Origin: Paratinospora sagittata
Lineage: Eukaryota > Streptophyta > Magnoliopsida > Ranunculales > Menispermaceae
NCBI GenBank assembly: GCA_035771175.1
Contig: CM069595.1
Coordinates: forward strand, 1,217,122 to 1,281,121
Reading direction: 5' to 3'
Length of the DNA stretch: 64,000 bases
Shown here: positions 21,387 to 34,785 of the stretch, one piece after another
Numbering within the stretch: the first letter of the stretch is position 1
Layout of the letters: every line of letters starts with the position of its first letter
Translations under genes and position numbers: made by a program
The notes under the pieces: model-generated
Database searches by the model: none
Told to the model about the DNA's origin: nothing
What the model saw: only the letters and a program-made list of their open reading frames with translations

Positions 21387-21727
21387 TCTTCTATCACTTT
21401 CTCTTTCTCGCTCTACGATTTGTTTTTCGCTCTCTGATCGTTAACTCTGTTGATCGCTCTCTGTTTCTCTTCTCGCTCCTCTGATCGTATTCTTTGTTTA
21501 TCGCTCTGTTTCTATTCTCGCTCTCTCTTATCGTATTTTCTATTTCTCTCTCTCAGTTTCTCGCTCTCTCTTCTTCCATCTATTTCGTATTAAAAAAGAA
21601 AAACGCTAAAGGTACGCTCTCTCTTACGCTTATTCTACAACGCTAGTGACGTGTCAATAGAGTCTTGTAATAGCTTTTGCTCTCTCATCTTACTTGACCA
21701 GCACATATTTTCTTCCACACTCAAAGT
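21042..21727. repeat. Left arm of a large inverted repeat
   Basis: Its reverse complement matches 22929-23690 at high identity by eye, from actttgagtgtgg through a GA-rich leader into the MADS coding start. The right arm has one extra leader unit of about 50 bp. The spacer is about 1.2 kb. Confidence 0.88.
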
Positions 21728-22442
21728 CACCTGACGTATCCTTCGTGACACGCGGCACTATATAAAGCTTCTTTTTTTCTCACTACTTTGAAGTCAACCC
21801 TATCTATTCCTCCCTAGATAGTGTATAACATTTTAGTTTTATTGTATTATGGAAAGGCACAAAACTTAAACCCATTAAAATTAGAATTCTTTATACGAAC
21901 TTTTTTTTTTTTTTAAGTTCTATAAAAACTCTTAAGCATTGAAAAAAAAAAGTACATAAAAAATTAATTTCTCAAAAATTAATAAAATTTATAAATATGT
22001 AAAAATAAATAATTATTAACTATATCAATATATAAGTAAGTGTTATTTTTTCTATTGGCTTTTTAGTTATATATAGATGCTCCATTTAGTCTGTTGAAGG
22101 TAATTCCAATAGGCCATAAACTTTTGTTGCTCTTAATTAGAAGTGACAATTTGTATTGTCATGTTATAATCGATTATATCGTAATCGTGTATAATGAAGT
22201 ATATTATAAATTTAAACACAACACGTTTAAATAACATGTCATTATATGTAAACTCAAACTCGACACGTTTAATAATTAGATTAAACAGATTAACTTGTTT
22301 ATAAGTCTTAAAGCTTAAACAAATTTATTCTAACCTATTTATTATATATAAATTCTAAATTAATATATAAATCAAAAATTTTAAATTATAATTATACAAC
22401 TATATAGTAAATACCAAATAAAATATTATAAAGTTAGGAGTT
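21728..22442. other. AT-rich spacer in the inverted repeat
   Basis: No gene is seen. The left 100 bp continue the leader-proximal flank. The rest is AT-rich with no recognised repeat. Confidence 0.4.
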
Positions 22443-22920
22443 GAATAGTTGAAAAAAATGTTCGAGATGATGATGAGCTTGATGGGTTAGGAGTGGAAGA
22501 GTTGAGAGACCTGAAGAGGGTTTTGGAGAATAAGTTGGAAGAGGTGAGAAAGAGGGCTAATGTTTTGAAAGCTGCAGAAACATTAGTATCGACCCAAAAA
22601 GTAGTAGTATTAAAAGAAGATCATCAACAACAAGTAGTATTATCGGGGAATGGTATCATGTGAATGGAGGTCATCAACGTGGAGCTCATCATCTGCTGGT
22701 ACTACTGGATTTGAGACATTGGAGGATGTTGTTTCCATGACAACAGAAAATGTAGGGCTTAATTAGAAACAAGATGCTTATAATTGCTCAACTGTTGCTC
22801 GTGGTGGTTGCGGTGGATGTTATTTTCCTGACGATCATCATCATCTAATGTTCGATCCGATGATGGGTTGTGATTATATGGATCATCATCTTCGTCATTA
22901 TGATCAACTTCAAGAAGTAC
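22443..22920 (+). pseudogene. MADS-box fragment, copy d2 (middle and C-terminal part)
   Basis: It begins in the VEKNVRDDDELDGLG region without any start or MADS core. It has an internal deletion around the GNGTSGGERGG stretch, stops (TGA in the WRSS region; TAG in place of CAG near 22765), and is cut in the LQEV segment at 22920. There it meets the right arm of the inverted repeat. It is non-functional. Confidence 0.85.
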
Positions 22921-22928
22921 GTCGGTGT

Positions 22929-23690
22929 ACTTTGAGTGTGGAAGAGAAATATGTGCTGGTCAAGTAAGATGAGAGAGCAAAAGTTATTACAAGACTCTAT
23001 TGACACGTCACTAGCGTTGTAGAATAAGCGTCAGAGAGAGCGTACCTTTAGTGTTTTTCTTTTTTAATACGAAATAGATGGAAGAAGAGAGAGCGGGAAA
23101 CTGAGAGAGAGAAATAGAAAATACGATCAGAGAGAGCGAGAATAGAAACAGAGCGATAAACAGAGAATACGATCGGAGGAGCGAGAAGAGAAACAGAGAG
23201 CGATCAACAGAGTTAACGATCAGAGAGAGCGAGAAGAGAAACATAGAGCGATCAACAGAGTTAACGATCAGAGAGAGCGAGAAGAGAAACAGATCGTAGA
23301 GCGAGAAAGAGAAAGTGATAGAAGAAGCAATAGAGATTATTGGAAGGAAGAAGATGGTGCGTGGAATAAAATCAGTAGGAAATAATAATAATAAGGACAT
23401 GGAAAATAGTACTACTGAAAACAAGATTCGGAAAGTGACGACGAAGAAAAATATGTCGAGGAAAGAAGGGTTGAAAAAGAAGTTAAATGAACTTACAACC
23501 TTATGCGACATCCAAGCTTTCATAATTTGTCTTGAATGTTCATCATCACCATCTGATGCTAACGACACTAATGATCAGGTGGTGGCCGTGGATGTGTGGC
23601 CTGAGGAACCTAAGGAACATCATCCCATCATACAAAGGTACATGCAGATGAGGAAGAAAGACAGAGAGAAACATAGTTCTATTTCTAATA
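22929..23690. repeat. Right arm of the large inverted repeat
   Basis: It carries the leader and start of MADS copy e on + and pairs with 21042-21727. It includes tandem leader units of about 50 bp (gagagcgagaagagaaacag...gatcaacagagttaac) at 23160-23310. Confidence 0.88.
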
Positions 23691-24409
23691 TTTTAACAAG
23701 CTTGAATAATAGCGTCATCATGGAACAACAACAAAATAATAATAACAACAAGAAAATAGTAGTTGAAAAAAATGTTAGAGATGATGAAGAGCTTGATGGA
23801 TTAGGAGTGGAAGAGTTGAGAGACCTGAAGAGGGTTTTGGAGAATAAGTTGGAAGAGGTGAGAAAGAGGGCTAATGTTTTGAAAGTTGCAAAAACATTAG
23901 TACCGACCCCGGAAGTAGTAGTATTAAAAGAAGATCATCAACAACAAGTAGTATTATCGGGGAATGGTACTAACGGTGGTGAACGTGGTGAAATGGTATC
24001 ATGTGAATGAAGGTCATCAACGTGGAACTCATCATCTGCTGGTACTACTGGATTTGAGACGTTGGAGGATGTTGTTTCCATGACAACAGAAAACGTAGGG
24101 CTTAATCAGAAATAAAATGCTTATAATTGCTCAACTGTTGCTCGTGGTGGTTGCGGTGGATGTTATTTTCCTGACGATCATCATCATCTAATGTTCGATC
24201 CCATGATGGGTTGTGATTATATGGATCATCATCTTCGTCATTATGATCAACTTCAAGAAGTACAGCAACCACTTGATGCCATATTGCCATCATCGTCATC
24301 AACTCCGTTGCTGCTTCCTACTCCCTATGAAGATGTGCAGCCTTTGTCTCAGCATTTTTTGGATTTCAACCACCTCACTACAAAGAATATTGGGAATTTC
24401 TTCTTCTGA
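23354..24409 (+). pseudogene. Type I MADS-box gene, copy e, with two premature stops
   Basis: The ATG at 23354 gives 218 codons to TGA at 24008-24010, with a second in-frame TAA at 24113-24115. The frame then continues to the family C-terminus at 24409. The MADS core (EGLKKKLNELTTLCDIQAF), the DVWPEEP motif and the coiled-coil stretch are intact, so a truncated product of about 24 kDa is conceivable. Downstream it lacks the His-rich and FFF C-terminus unless stops are bypassed. Its 5' half is the right arm of the inverted repeat. Confidence 0.78.
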
Positions 24410-24736
24410 CCATGAAGTCTTCGTGCATATTCATCTACTCGGCAACATACTAAATAATGATCTCTAACTTTTCATTGATTAATTAATCACTATTGTTGTC
24501 AATTTACAAGAACTTGTAACTTTTTCTTCCTTTAATTTTTTTTATGGGGAAAATTAATTGATTAATGATGCTACTTTTAATTAGCATGTATAATAGGGTT
24601 TATCCCCTATTTTGTAAAGTACATATATACATGTATCAAATGCGGATTACTATTTCTTTAATGTAATTAATGTAATAATTTTTCATATATAAAAGTTTCA
24701 TGTTTGATCTATATTGATGATATCCAAGGCCGGCCG
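24410..24736. other. 3' flank of MADS copy e
   Basis: Matches 16742-17052 and 45619-45925. No gene is seen. Confidence 0.6.
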
Positions 24737-27026
24737 TGGGGCAAGGCCCACACGACGACAACCCTGCCCCCAAATATTTATTTATGAATTTGCAAGTGCC
24801 CCGTAACTTAATTTCTTTTATTTTTTCTGAATTTATTTATGAATTCCATGGAATGGCATGTCTTATTTATTTATTTTTCCTAAAATTTCCCAAATTAAGG
24901 ATTAGGTCTCCTTTGGAATTTAGGTATAATTCCAGTAGGAGATGGTTTAACCATGCCCAATTTGGAAATCTTAGCCTAAATGACTTGATGACCCTGAACA
25001 GCATTAATTGCATTTTAATGTACCATCATCAATGTTCCGTACTCTTCCTCAATGACCCTCTAGAAATTTTCTTATTACAATTTTTTTTATTAGCCCAAAT
25101 CTTGCCATGAAGAGGGCAGTTTTTGAATATGTATAGTGAAATTTCTGTTAGTTTACTGATTCATTCCATTTCCTACTGCTTTTGAATTATCAGAAGCCAA
25201 AGGCTCATTTAACTTTGTAGCTATATTTTGTGCAGTAAAAGATGATGGATGGCATGTTGTCTTACCAAAATTTATTTGTAGAGTTGGAGTGAAATTCCCA
25301 ACTGTGGAAGTGCGGTATAAGAATCTCTGTGTCGAGGCAGAATGCGAGGTTGTCCATTGCAAGCCCCTCCCCACTTTATGGAACTCATTGAAAGGCATGC
25401 TTTCTGTAAGTAAATCCACTATTTATAGTAGATTTCAACCTACCGGCTAAAGTTGATTCTGTAGTTCATTTATATACTCATGCAAGTTGTTGTATTAAAT
25501 GGTCTTATGAGTTCCTGTCATGTTAATTTAGATCACACAAATCCATGATATCTGATCTAAATATCATAAGGTAGCCAGGATTGAAGTTGCTTCTTTTTGA
25601 AAATAGAGATTAGGTGAGAAGTGGAATCTATGATCTAATAGCTTGCTTTTTCACACATCAGACCAACTTCAATGATTTGCAACTTTGCTTATTAGTAGAC
25701 CTCTGTATTTTATAGAGATTTCTTGAATATTATTTATTTTCCTTTTCCTTGACAATAATATAGTGTTTTGGTGTTGGACAGGTATGCACCAAGTTGCTAG
25801 GTGCAAAGTCTCAAAGAACTAACATAAATATCATTAAGGATGTAAATGGCATCATCAAGCCTGGCAGGTGAGGATTAAAGTTTTACCAATCCACAAGGCT
25901 CACAGCCCTTTTTTCCCTTCTGTAATTTCGTGAAGATTAAAAAATTATGACCATCTTGACAGTTAAGAAGGCCATAAAACTACAGTGGCATCCTCATTGT
26001 TGTGGTCAGAATCTCATGACGTAAATGTGAATCACGTATTTGTATATATTAACTACCTATAGAATTATCGAGGCATCAATATTTTTTTAGTTAATTGATG
26101 ATTCAGACCGATTCACTATGATTCAACTAGCTATTCATTTTGATTCTCCATCGATTCAGACTAATTTAGCTACTACTAACTCATAGGTATAGTGATTGAG
26201 GAATCTAATTTGAATCATTATAGGTTTAGGGTGTAGCAATTTCCTCACCCTAAACCCTAATTATATACAATAAATCAAAACTCAAAGGAAAGTGTCCCGT
26301 GTTTGTTGTGAGATCAAGAGTCAAATCTTGAGAGTTAAAAAATTAAGAGGAAATATGATGAGGGTTAGCTATGAGAACCATTACCTGCACCTTACGTCTT
26401 CAGTTGCTTTAGGGCCAATAATGTCTATGGTTTGAAATTTTTCAAAATGTTTCACCATGTAGGATTGGATATAAAAGTAGTGCTGGCTGTGTATATTAGC
26501 AATTGAAACTTTGTAAAAATGGTGATGTTCCCTTGGAAATCTATTATTGCCTGGCTGAGATTATTCATAAAGATTCTGAAGGGTGTATTTATCTATGATT
26601 GTAACTACTTGGTTCTCTTTTCTGTACTCATTAGTTAAAAACTTGTTTCCAAAGTAAAAGATTTTTCAAATTGTTTTATTATTATAGGAGAAAAAAAAAT
26701 TTCTGGTGATACGTAAACAGTGGTTAACTTACATATGCTTTTGTGGTTTTCTGCAGGTTGACTTTGTTGCTTGGTCCTCCAGGGTGTGGGAAAACAACTT
26801 TGCTACTTGCCCTTTCTGGAAAACTCAATCAAACTCTTGAGGTTATCTATATTTCTGCTTTTGAGCTTCTCTCATGAAGAGCCTTTCTTAAAGCGTGCGG
26901 TATTAAGGATAAGTTTGTATCTCATTACTTGAGGAATGGTTCACAAGAAAAGTATTCTGCATTTTGAAGTGAAATAATGAGCGGCTAATGTCTTTATCCC
27001 TTTTTTTTTATGTGATAAGAGACAGG

Positions 27027-27140
27027 CAGAGGAGGCTTGGTGCTACGGTAAGACTAAGAGTTGCTGCCGTGTGACCAAGTGGTCACAAATTCGAGTCATG
27101 GAAACAACCTTTTGCAAAGCAAGGTGAGGTTGTGTGCAGG
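27027..27140 (+). mobile_element. SINE-like sequence in ABCG copy 1
   Basis: The segment from aggcttggtgctacggtaag through ggtcacaaattcgagtc to gtgaggttgtgtgcaggccc resembles the tRNA-related head and body of Au-type plant SINEs, with a weak B-box-like ttcgagtc. The paralogous copy is at 49306-49419. No target duplication was resolved. Confidence 0.5.
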
Positions 27141-30100
27141 CCCTCCTTTCTTCCCATGTTTGTTAACTAATATCTGCAAGTGAGAAGGCATAATGCATAT
27201 TGAAGAATCTAAATAATTACCCTTTAATTAATTATTACAATGCTTGTGTAGGAACTAAGCCAAAGAAGTACAAATCAATAATTCAATGTAAAAAAAAAAG
27301 ATTCTTGAATGTATATCTTGCTGAGAAACCAATGGAAAGAAACAGTGCTGAGAAACCATGCAGAAACTTTGTTCGATAAATACTAAAGTGAAATCATTCA
27401 ATTAATAGCAGATAATTTTTGTCATTTGCAATTTTGTCATCTTAACTCTTACACATATTTTTAACAGGGAGTTTCTGTTGATGGACTGGAAAGTACCCTT
27501 CAAACGGATTTAATTTTAAAGGAACGAACTCTTTAATAGAACTCATACTACTTTATGATTGAATTTTATGCTATTCATCTCTTTTAATGATTACCATGTT
27601 CATTATTTTTCAGATACTTGGACTTGATGTTTGTGCTGACACAATGGTTGGGGATGCCATGAGAAGAGGCATATCTGGTGGCCAAAAGAAAAGATTGACT
27701 ACAGGTGATGGGAATCAAAGTTGGAAGCTTTAGAATATTTAGGACTTGTCCAGTTTGCTGCTTTTAGTTATGGCATTTGAAGAAAAGTTGTGGTTCCAGT
27801 TCTGTTAAAGATATCAATTTGAATGAGGACTATTCTACCAAGTACCGATCAAATGGGAATAAGGAAAAATACATGATTGCATCTTTCTGAGTTCAATTAT
27901 TGCTATTATTTTTTTTTTCTGTAAGGGAAATGATAGTGGGTCCAACTAAAGCTCTCTTCATGGACGAAATATCAAATGGCTTAGACAGTGCCACTACATT
28001 TCAGGTGGTTTCCTGTGTTCGACAGTCGGTGCACATTACAGAGGCTACAGCACTGATTTCACTTCTTCAGCCAGCACCTGAGACCCATGATCTTTTTGAC
28101 GACGTAATCTTGATGGCTGAAGGGAAGGTCGTGTACCATGGTCCATGCAGTCATGCTCTTGACTTCTTCGAAGATTGTGGATTTAAATGTCCAGAAAGAA
28201 AAGGGGCCGCAGACTTCCTTCAGGAGGTAACTATATCATGGGTTTACACATCACTTTTTGTTCTTATTTTTTCTTACAGAGTACAATTGCCTTTTGAATT
28301 CTTTTCAGGTTATTTCTAAAAAAGATCAGAAACAATACTGGTATCACACTGAAGAACCGTACAGTTATATTTACGTTGATCGGTTCTCTAAGAAGTTCAA
28401 GGCCTGCCATATAGGGAAAAAACTAGTAGAACAGCTTTTTGATCCTTACGATAAGTCTCAGTGCCGTAAAAGTGCTTTATCCTTCAGTATGTATGCACTG
28501 AACACATGGGAGCTCTTTAGAGCTTGCATGAAAAGAGAATTTCTTCTTATGAGGAGGAATTCTTCTTTATATGTTTTCAAATGTTTTCAAATCAACTCAG
28601 GTAACTATAAGCACGTGCTTAGTACTTATTAACTGGAGATTAAATAGGCCTTGCATAGTCCGGCAGTATGATTTTTATCTGTTTTTCTGCAGCTTATCAT
28701 CATTGCATCAATCACAACGCTGTTTTCCTGAGGACTCAAATGGAAGTTGACGTAGTCCCTGCCAATAACTTCTTGGGTTCTCTTTTCTTTTCACTAATCG
28801 TACTTATCGTTGATGGACTCCCAGAGTTGGCCATGACAGTTTCAAGACTTGCTGTTTTCTACAAGCAGAGAGAATCATATTTTTACCCAGCTTGGGCTTA
28901 TGCTATACCAGCTGCTGCTCTTAAGATTCCGTTCTCATTGTTGGCGTCCATCACTTGGACAGCCCTTACTTACTATTTTATTGGATACACTCCTGAATTT
29001 GGAAGGTGAGTCTCATATGGAAAACCCAGATTATTCGACTGGATGACTATAATCAGAACTACTGCAATTCCTTTGAAGCAATATAGAAAAATTGCAAGGT
29101 TTAGGAAAATCTATCTGTCGAAGCATCATAATATTCTAACCATGTTAACTATGGGCATTGACATGTTGTACACCTAGTGGATCAAGCTGTAGGTTGGGTC
29201 CTTCCTACTCGTGCACCTATAGCAAATTGGTTGATCATTCAGTAGGTGTAATTGACATTGTAAACTGGACTTGTTCTTTCTTGAAAATTGTTGGATTCAC
29301 TAGAAATCAGGTTCTCTCCTAACCTATAATCTTTTTTGTTATGCTCAGGTTTTTTCGCCAGTTCATTCTACTTTTTGCAGTTCACTTGATGTCAATGGCC
29401 ATGTTCCGTTTCATTGCTTCATTCTTTAGGACCATTTCTGCTTCTGCAAATGCTGGTTCTTTTTCATTCTTACTTCTCTTATTGTTCAGTGGCTTTGTCA
29501 TCTCAAAAAGTAAGTTTTTCTAACACTTGTCTTGTTGAAGCGTTATTTCTATCTGGCTATTCTTTAGTGGCTTTCTTTTTGCAGACTCTATGCCACCTTG
29601 GCTGGAGTGGGGATTCTGGGTTTCCCCAATGCCATATGGTGAGATAGGAATAACCGGAAATGAATTTCTTTCTCCTCGTTGGCAAGTCGTAAGCTTCTAC
29701 TACTGATTCTTAATTCTTTTCATTGTGACAATTTAACTTCCTAGTTGATCAGGTCTGAGGGGTGGTTCTCCATCATCGGCGTGCTGATTCAAGTTAGGCA
29801 CATGCAAGAAACAAGGCCACCTTTTGATGGTAACTTAAGGAGATACAATTCAGAGAATAACATAATAATAGGACATTCATAAAAGGCACTCTTAGACACC
29901 TTTCTAGTTTATTTCAACATATTCTTTTCCAATAACACAAAAATATAAAGATTAGATCAGATGATTATGATTGCGCATCATACTTGACTGTTGGGCCTGA
30001 GGTCTTGACTGGTGAGTCGTGGGTTGAACTTTGATGGCTACTTTTATTGGATATCACTTGCTACTTTATTTGGGTTTACGATACTTTTCCATATTGGGCT

Positions 30101-33013
30101 TATGTTGGCCTTATCTTTTTCCCAGCGTAAATTCTCTTTATTTTTCACCTAGTTCTCTTGCTTAATATGTATATATATATATATATATATCATGTTGATC
30201 TATTCACATTTTATTTTATTTCATGTTTTAGCTCCTATTGTGTCTGGTGCCATTATCTCCCATGAGACCCTCTCCCAAATATAGAAGATTTCAGCAATGG
30301 TGCTAATACTGAGGAGAAGAGTCCTAATGCTCCGAAATTGATTGCAGAGTCTAAAAAAGGTCTGACCCTTTCCTTCTGTTCTATTTGTTGAAGAGAAAAA
30401 TAAATGGTAGGGAGTAACATGTGTTGTAAACAATGGGATGTATGAATCAATTAGTTTGTATCTTGGTTTGTGCTCATAATGTTATTTTCTTTTATACTAC
30501 CTAATATTTTCACGGTTGATTTAGCTGGAGGAATGCTTTTACCTTTTGAGCCCCTCACGGTAGCATTTCAGGATGTGCAGTACTTTGTTGATACCCCTCT
30601 GGTAACTAAGTTAAGGAACTTATTAAAAAAAAAAAAAAGATGAGCTGTCATTAGTACTAAAACATGCGTGAAGCATGTAGATTCAAATTTCATTTGCTAG
30701 CTTCACCTTGTTTTGTTGGTCTTAGGAAATGAGGAAGCGGGGTTTCACGGAAGAAAAACTTCAACTTCTTCACAATATTACTGGTGCCTTCATGCCTGGT
30801 GTTCTCACAGCATTGATGGGTGTTAGTGGAGCTGGGAAAAAAACTTTATTGGATGTTCTTTCTGGAAGAAAAACTGCTGGTATAATTGAAGGAGATATCA
30901 GAATTGGTGGCTATCCTAAGGTCCAAGAAACATTTGCTAGGATTTCAGGTTATTTCGAGCAAACTGACATACATTCTCCCCAAATTACCGTGGAAGAATC
31001 GGTGATATATTCAGCTTGGCTGCGCCTTCCTCCTGAAATTGATTCCAATACTAAGATCGTATGACACTCTTGTGGAGGAACTAGACTTGTTATTTGTTTT
31101 TTAGGCTATATTTACCATTAAACCGTTGTCTGTGTCTTTTACAGGCATTTGTGAATGAAGTTCTTAAAACCATTGAACTCGATGGAATTAGAGATGCTTT
31201 AGTAGGCATTCCAGGGGTTAGTGGCCTATCTACTGAGCAACGCAAATGGCTGACTATAGCTGTGGAGCTTGTTGCCAACCCGTCCATTATCTTCATGGAT
31301 GAGCCAACATCATCTTTGGATGCAAGAGCTGCTGCAATTGTCATGCGGGCAGTGAAGAATGTGGTTAATACGGGAAGAACAGTTGTTTGAACTATCCACC
31401 AACCAAGTATTGATATATTTAAGGCATTTGATGAGGTACTAATTGTTCTTTTATTATTCAAAGAAAAAAATCTACTCAATTCTACAAAGTACTTTTTGTA
31501 TTACATGGCGTTGACAATATGAATCTACTTCTTTCATTTCGCTTTATTTGGGGTCAAATCCTTTACTTTATCAAAAGTATTTATATCTTTCGTAATTATC
31601 TCTACATTGCTATTATAGATCTTTCTCTTCTTCAATCTATGATATTTCATTCTTGATTCTTCTGAACCAACACATCTTCTGGATTTTGTTGTATATGTTG
31701 AGACCTCCTAAATTAATCCTTTATTATATCAGGATAACTCTTACCGCTGCACCAAGGTTCCCTTGCATTTATGGGAGAGTATGAGGACTAAAAAAATTGA
31801 ATGTTAAAATGGAACACCGTCTAATGTTAGAAATTTATGTAATATTAAAAATGGATGTGTCGATTCTTTATATCAAGAATCAAGACAAACATTAGATGGT
31901 CCTAAATGGAGCCATTATGACTTGTGATTATCTTTTTCATTCCCTGGTATTATTTAGGAGTTGAATCATTCAAAAAGTTCATGAAGTGTAGGAATTATCA
32001 TATTCAAAGCTCATTGGTATGGCCAACCCAAACATTTCTTTATGTGGTAAAGTTCCCTAACATACAATGATTGGCAGAACTACTCTTAAGGATCAAATTT
32101 AGTCATACATGCAACTGGTAGCTCTATTTGCTTACTCAAAATATTTTCTTTAAGCAATCAAATGTTTAATATTAAAGACATATGCTTGCTTAAACCAAAT
32201 ATTTGACTCTGGTGGCTTTATTTTTATTTAACGACAATCTTGTTTTGTTTCTGCTCAAAAAAAAAAAAATACATAAAAAATTTCAATTACATAGGATTCA
32301 ATACAAATAAGATTTAATTATTTACTGTGGTAGCATTTCTTGCAGTTGATTCTTATGAAAACAGGAGGACATATCATCTCCTCTGGACCACTGGGTCTGC
32401 GTTCCGGCAGAGTTATTGAGTATCTGAAGGTAAAGTCATCATAGGACCTGAAATAAACATGAATCAAGGAAATAAGTACTGTGACATAGAAATGATTGAT
32501 CTCATATTATGATAAAAAAAAAAAAGCTGGTAAGTTTTTTTTTTCTGTTTTTCTATGTTCATCTGGCAGGATATCCCGGGGGTACCAAGGATTAAAGATG
32601 GTTATAATCCAGCAACATGGATGCTAGGAGTTACTTCTACATCAACAGAAGCAGAGCTTGGTGTAGATTTTGCTAAAATATACAGAGAATCCACTCAGTA
32701 TATGTGAGCACAAATACTTCGCTGTTATAATTTTCTGGAAATGTGCAGTCGAATTAATAGGACTCTCTATCATGATTGCTACTATAGATATACTCATTTG
32801 AAACATGAATGCAGCCACAAGTTCTTATCTTAGAGGTTATTAAGTTTTATTGAATAGGATAGAAAGGTTACCAATGCTTGGTTCTACCATGGTAGGATCA
32901 AGATTATGGACCTTATCTATGACATTTTCTCACGAATTGGATTTTATCAAGATCCGAACTATGCATTTTGCGTTTATCTTGCATCAATTATTTGCTACTG
33001 TGAATGGTATGGT

Positions 33014-33549
33014 GCTGGATACTTGGCATTATCTTAATTTAGCTCATGGAAAATCCTTGTTTTTCCTTTTGTGTGCAGGCATGCAAAAGAGCTAGTTAAG
33101 CAATTGAGTTCGCCGCCTCCAGGTTCAAAAGACTTGTGTTTTCCTACTTTTCCACAGAATGGTTGGGAACAGCTCAAGGCATGTCTATGGAAACAACACT
33201 TATCCTACTGGAGAAGTCCTGCTTACAACTTAACACGCACGCTCTTCTTGGTCGGTTCGTCTTTGCTGTTTGGAGTAGTGTTTTGGATACTTGGCATTAT
33301 CTTAATTTAGCTCATGGAAAATCCTTGTTTTTCCTTTTGTGTGCAGGCATGCAAAAGAGCTAGTTAAGCAATTGTGTTCGCCGCCTCCAGGTTCAAAAGA
33401 CTTGTGTTTTCCTACTTTTCCACAGAATGGTTGGGAACAGTTCAAGGCATGTCTATGGAAACAACACTTATCCTACTGGAGAAGTCCTGCTTACAACTTA
33501 ACACGCACGCTCTTCTTGGTCGGTTCATCTTTGCTGTTTGGAGTAGTGT
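33014..33549 (+). repeat. 268-bp tandem exon duplication in ABCG copy 1
   Basis: Two nearly identical 268-bp units contain an intron end (tttccttttgtgtgcag), the exon encoding HAKELVKQL and the following [20 protein letters not shown], and a stretch of the next helix. Offset is exactly 268 bp, for example 33071 and 33339. Only a few bases differ, so the duplication is recent. The length is not a multiple of three. Confidence 0.9.
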
Positions 33550-34785
33550 TTTGGAAGACGGAATAAAATGTAATTCCTCAGTGACCATACATCGGATTTT
33601 AAGATCTGACATGAATTCAGGATGTATGAATTTCTTCAAGTGCTAACATGATCATCTGTTTCTGGTTTTGTAGAAACAACCAACAGGACATGTTCGATAT
33701 GTTTGGATCAATGTTCACTGCTGTGATCTTCTTCGGCATAAACAACTGCTCATCAGTTGTACCATTTGTTGCAACTGAGCGCACTGTTTTATACCGTGAA
33801 AAATTTTCAGGAATGTACTCTTCTCGGGCCTATTCATTAGCACAGGTTAATTCCTCTTCTGAAAATCCATGGAGTTGACTTAGTTTGACTCAATTTTTTA
33901 TTCTAAAATAAGCTTGTTTTAGTTCCTTGGGGAGCTGAATCTAACTATAACTGTTTTTGATAGACCTAACATTCTAATCTGTTTTGTTGTGCTATTATTG
34001 TTTTAGTATTTTCCACTAATCTGAAGTTGATTTCTTAGGTGACAATCGAGATTCCTTACTCCTTTACCCTGGCAATTTTGTTTGTGATCATTATGTATCC
34101 AATGGTTGGGTACTACCCATCTGCCTATAAGATCTTCTGGGTCTTCTTTGCAATGTTTTCTACACTAGAGACTTCAACTACCTTGGGATGCTGCTCGTAT
34201 CACTGACACCAAATTCTCAAGTAGCTACAATATTTGCGGGTTACTTCTACAACACACTCAATCTATTCTCAGGGTTCTCGATACCAGGGCCGGTAAGCGA
34301 TTTACAGTAAGCCATTCAATATCACAAGTACTGAATTTGTACCTGTTGGGTACCAATGTTTTATAACGTTAGCAGGGTACATATTCGGAGATTCAAAGTC
34401 ACTGCATTTACCTTCATTGAATTTAATTTTTGTGCATATGCATAGAACTTGTTATTCATTTTAAGGCCTGTAAGAGCTACCAATATTGCTTAAATTGATT
34501 GAACTGGGATTGTTATGATCATGAAATGAGATGAAGTTTTAGTTGATGCTCTGATCTGGGTATGTTTTATTGCAGCAAATTCCCAAGTGGTGGCTCTGGT
34601 TTTATTACTTGTCCCCGACTTCGTGGACTCTAAACGCGCTACTTACCTCGCAATATGGAGATCTTGAAAAGGAGATTTTGGTGTTTGGCAAAACAAAGAC
34701 CATTGGTTCATTTTTAAGAGATTATTTTGGGTTTCACCATGATCATTTAGGCTTTGTGGCCATTGTTCTTATTGCATATATATGA

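Larger units (their letters stand above)
24737..34785 (+). pseudogene. ABCG/PDR full-size transporter pseudogene, copy 1
   Basis: A plasma-membrane PDR-type exporter gene, NBD-TMD-NBD-TMD. Exons in order: 25282-25405 (VEVRYKNL), 25782-25867, 26757-26841 (Walker [10 protein letters not shown]), 27469-27522, 27614-27704 (ISGGQKKR), 27928-28226 ([12 protein letters not shown]), 28308-28602, 28692-29006 (membrane helices), 29349-29510, 29585-29760, 30524-30615, 30727-31060 (second Walker A, GKK instead of GKT), 31145-31436, 32343-32430, 32570-32705, a duplicated exon at 33080-33556, 33675-33845, 34039-34292 and 34576-34785. Lesions: missing [10 protein letters not shown] exon; donor GT to GA after 27522; acceptor lost before 27928; 10-bp duplication near 28570; frameshift near 28720; TGA at 31388; frameshift near 34160; truncated C-terminus. 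Exon edges are estimates from splice-like dinucleotides and protein similarity. Confidence 0.9.

Noticed and set aside
23011..23568. 185-aa minus-strand frame rich in Leu, Ser and Phe
   Set aside because: It is the antisense of the GA-rich MADS leader and coding start; low-complexity composition explains the openness.
30729..31064. Working ABC transporter half protein
   Set aside because: This open exon is one of many in a gene with missing exons, lost splice sites and stops; no continuous product is possible.
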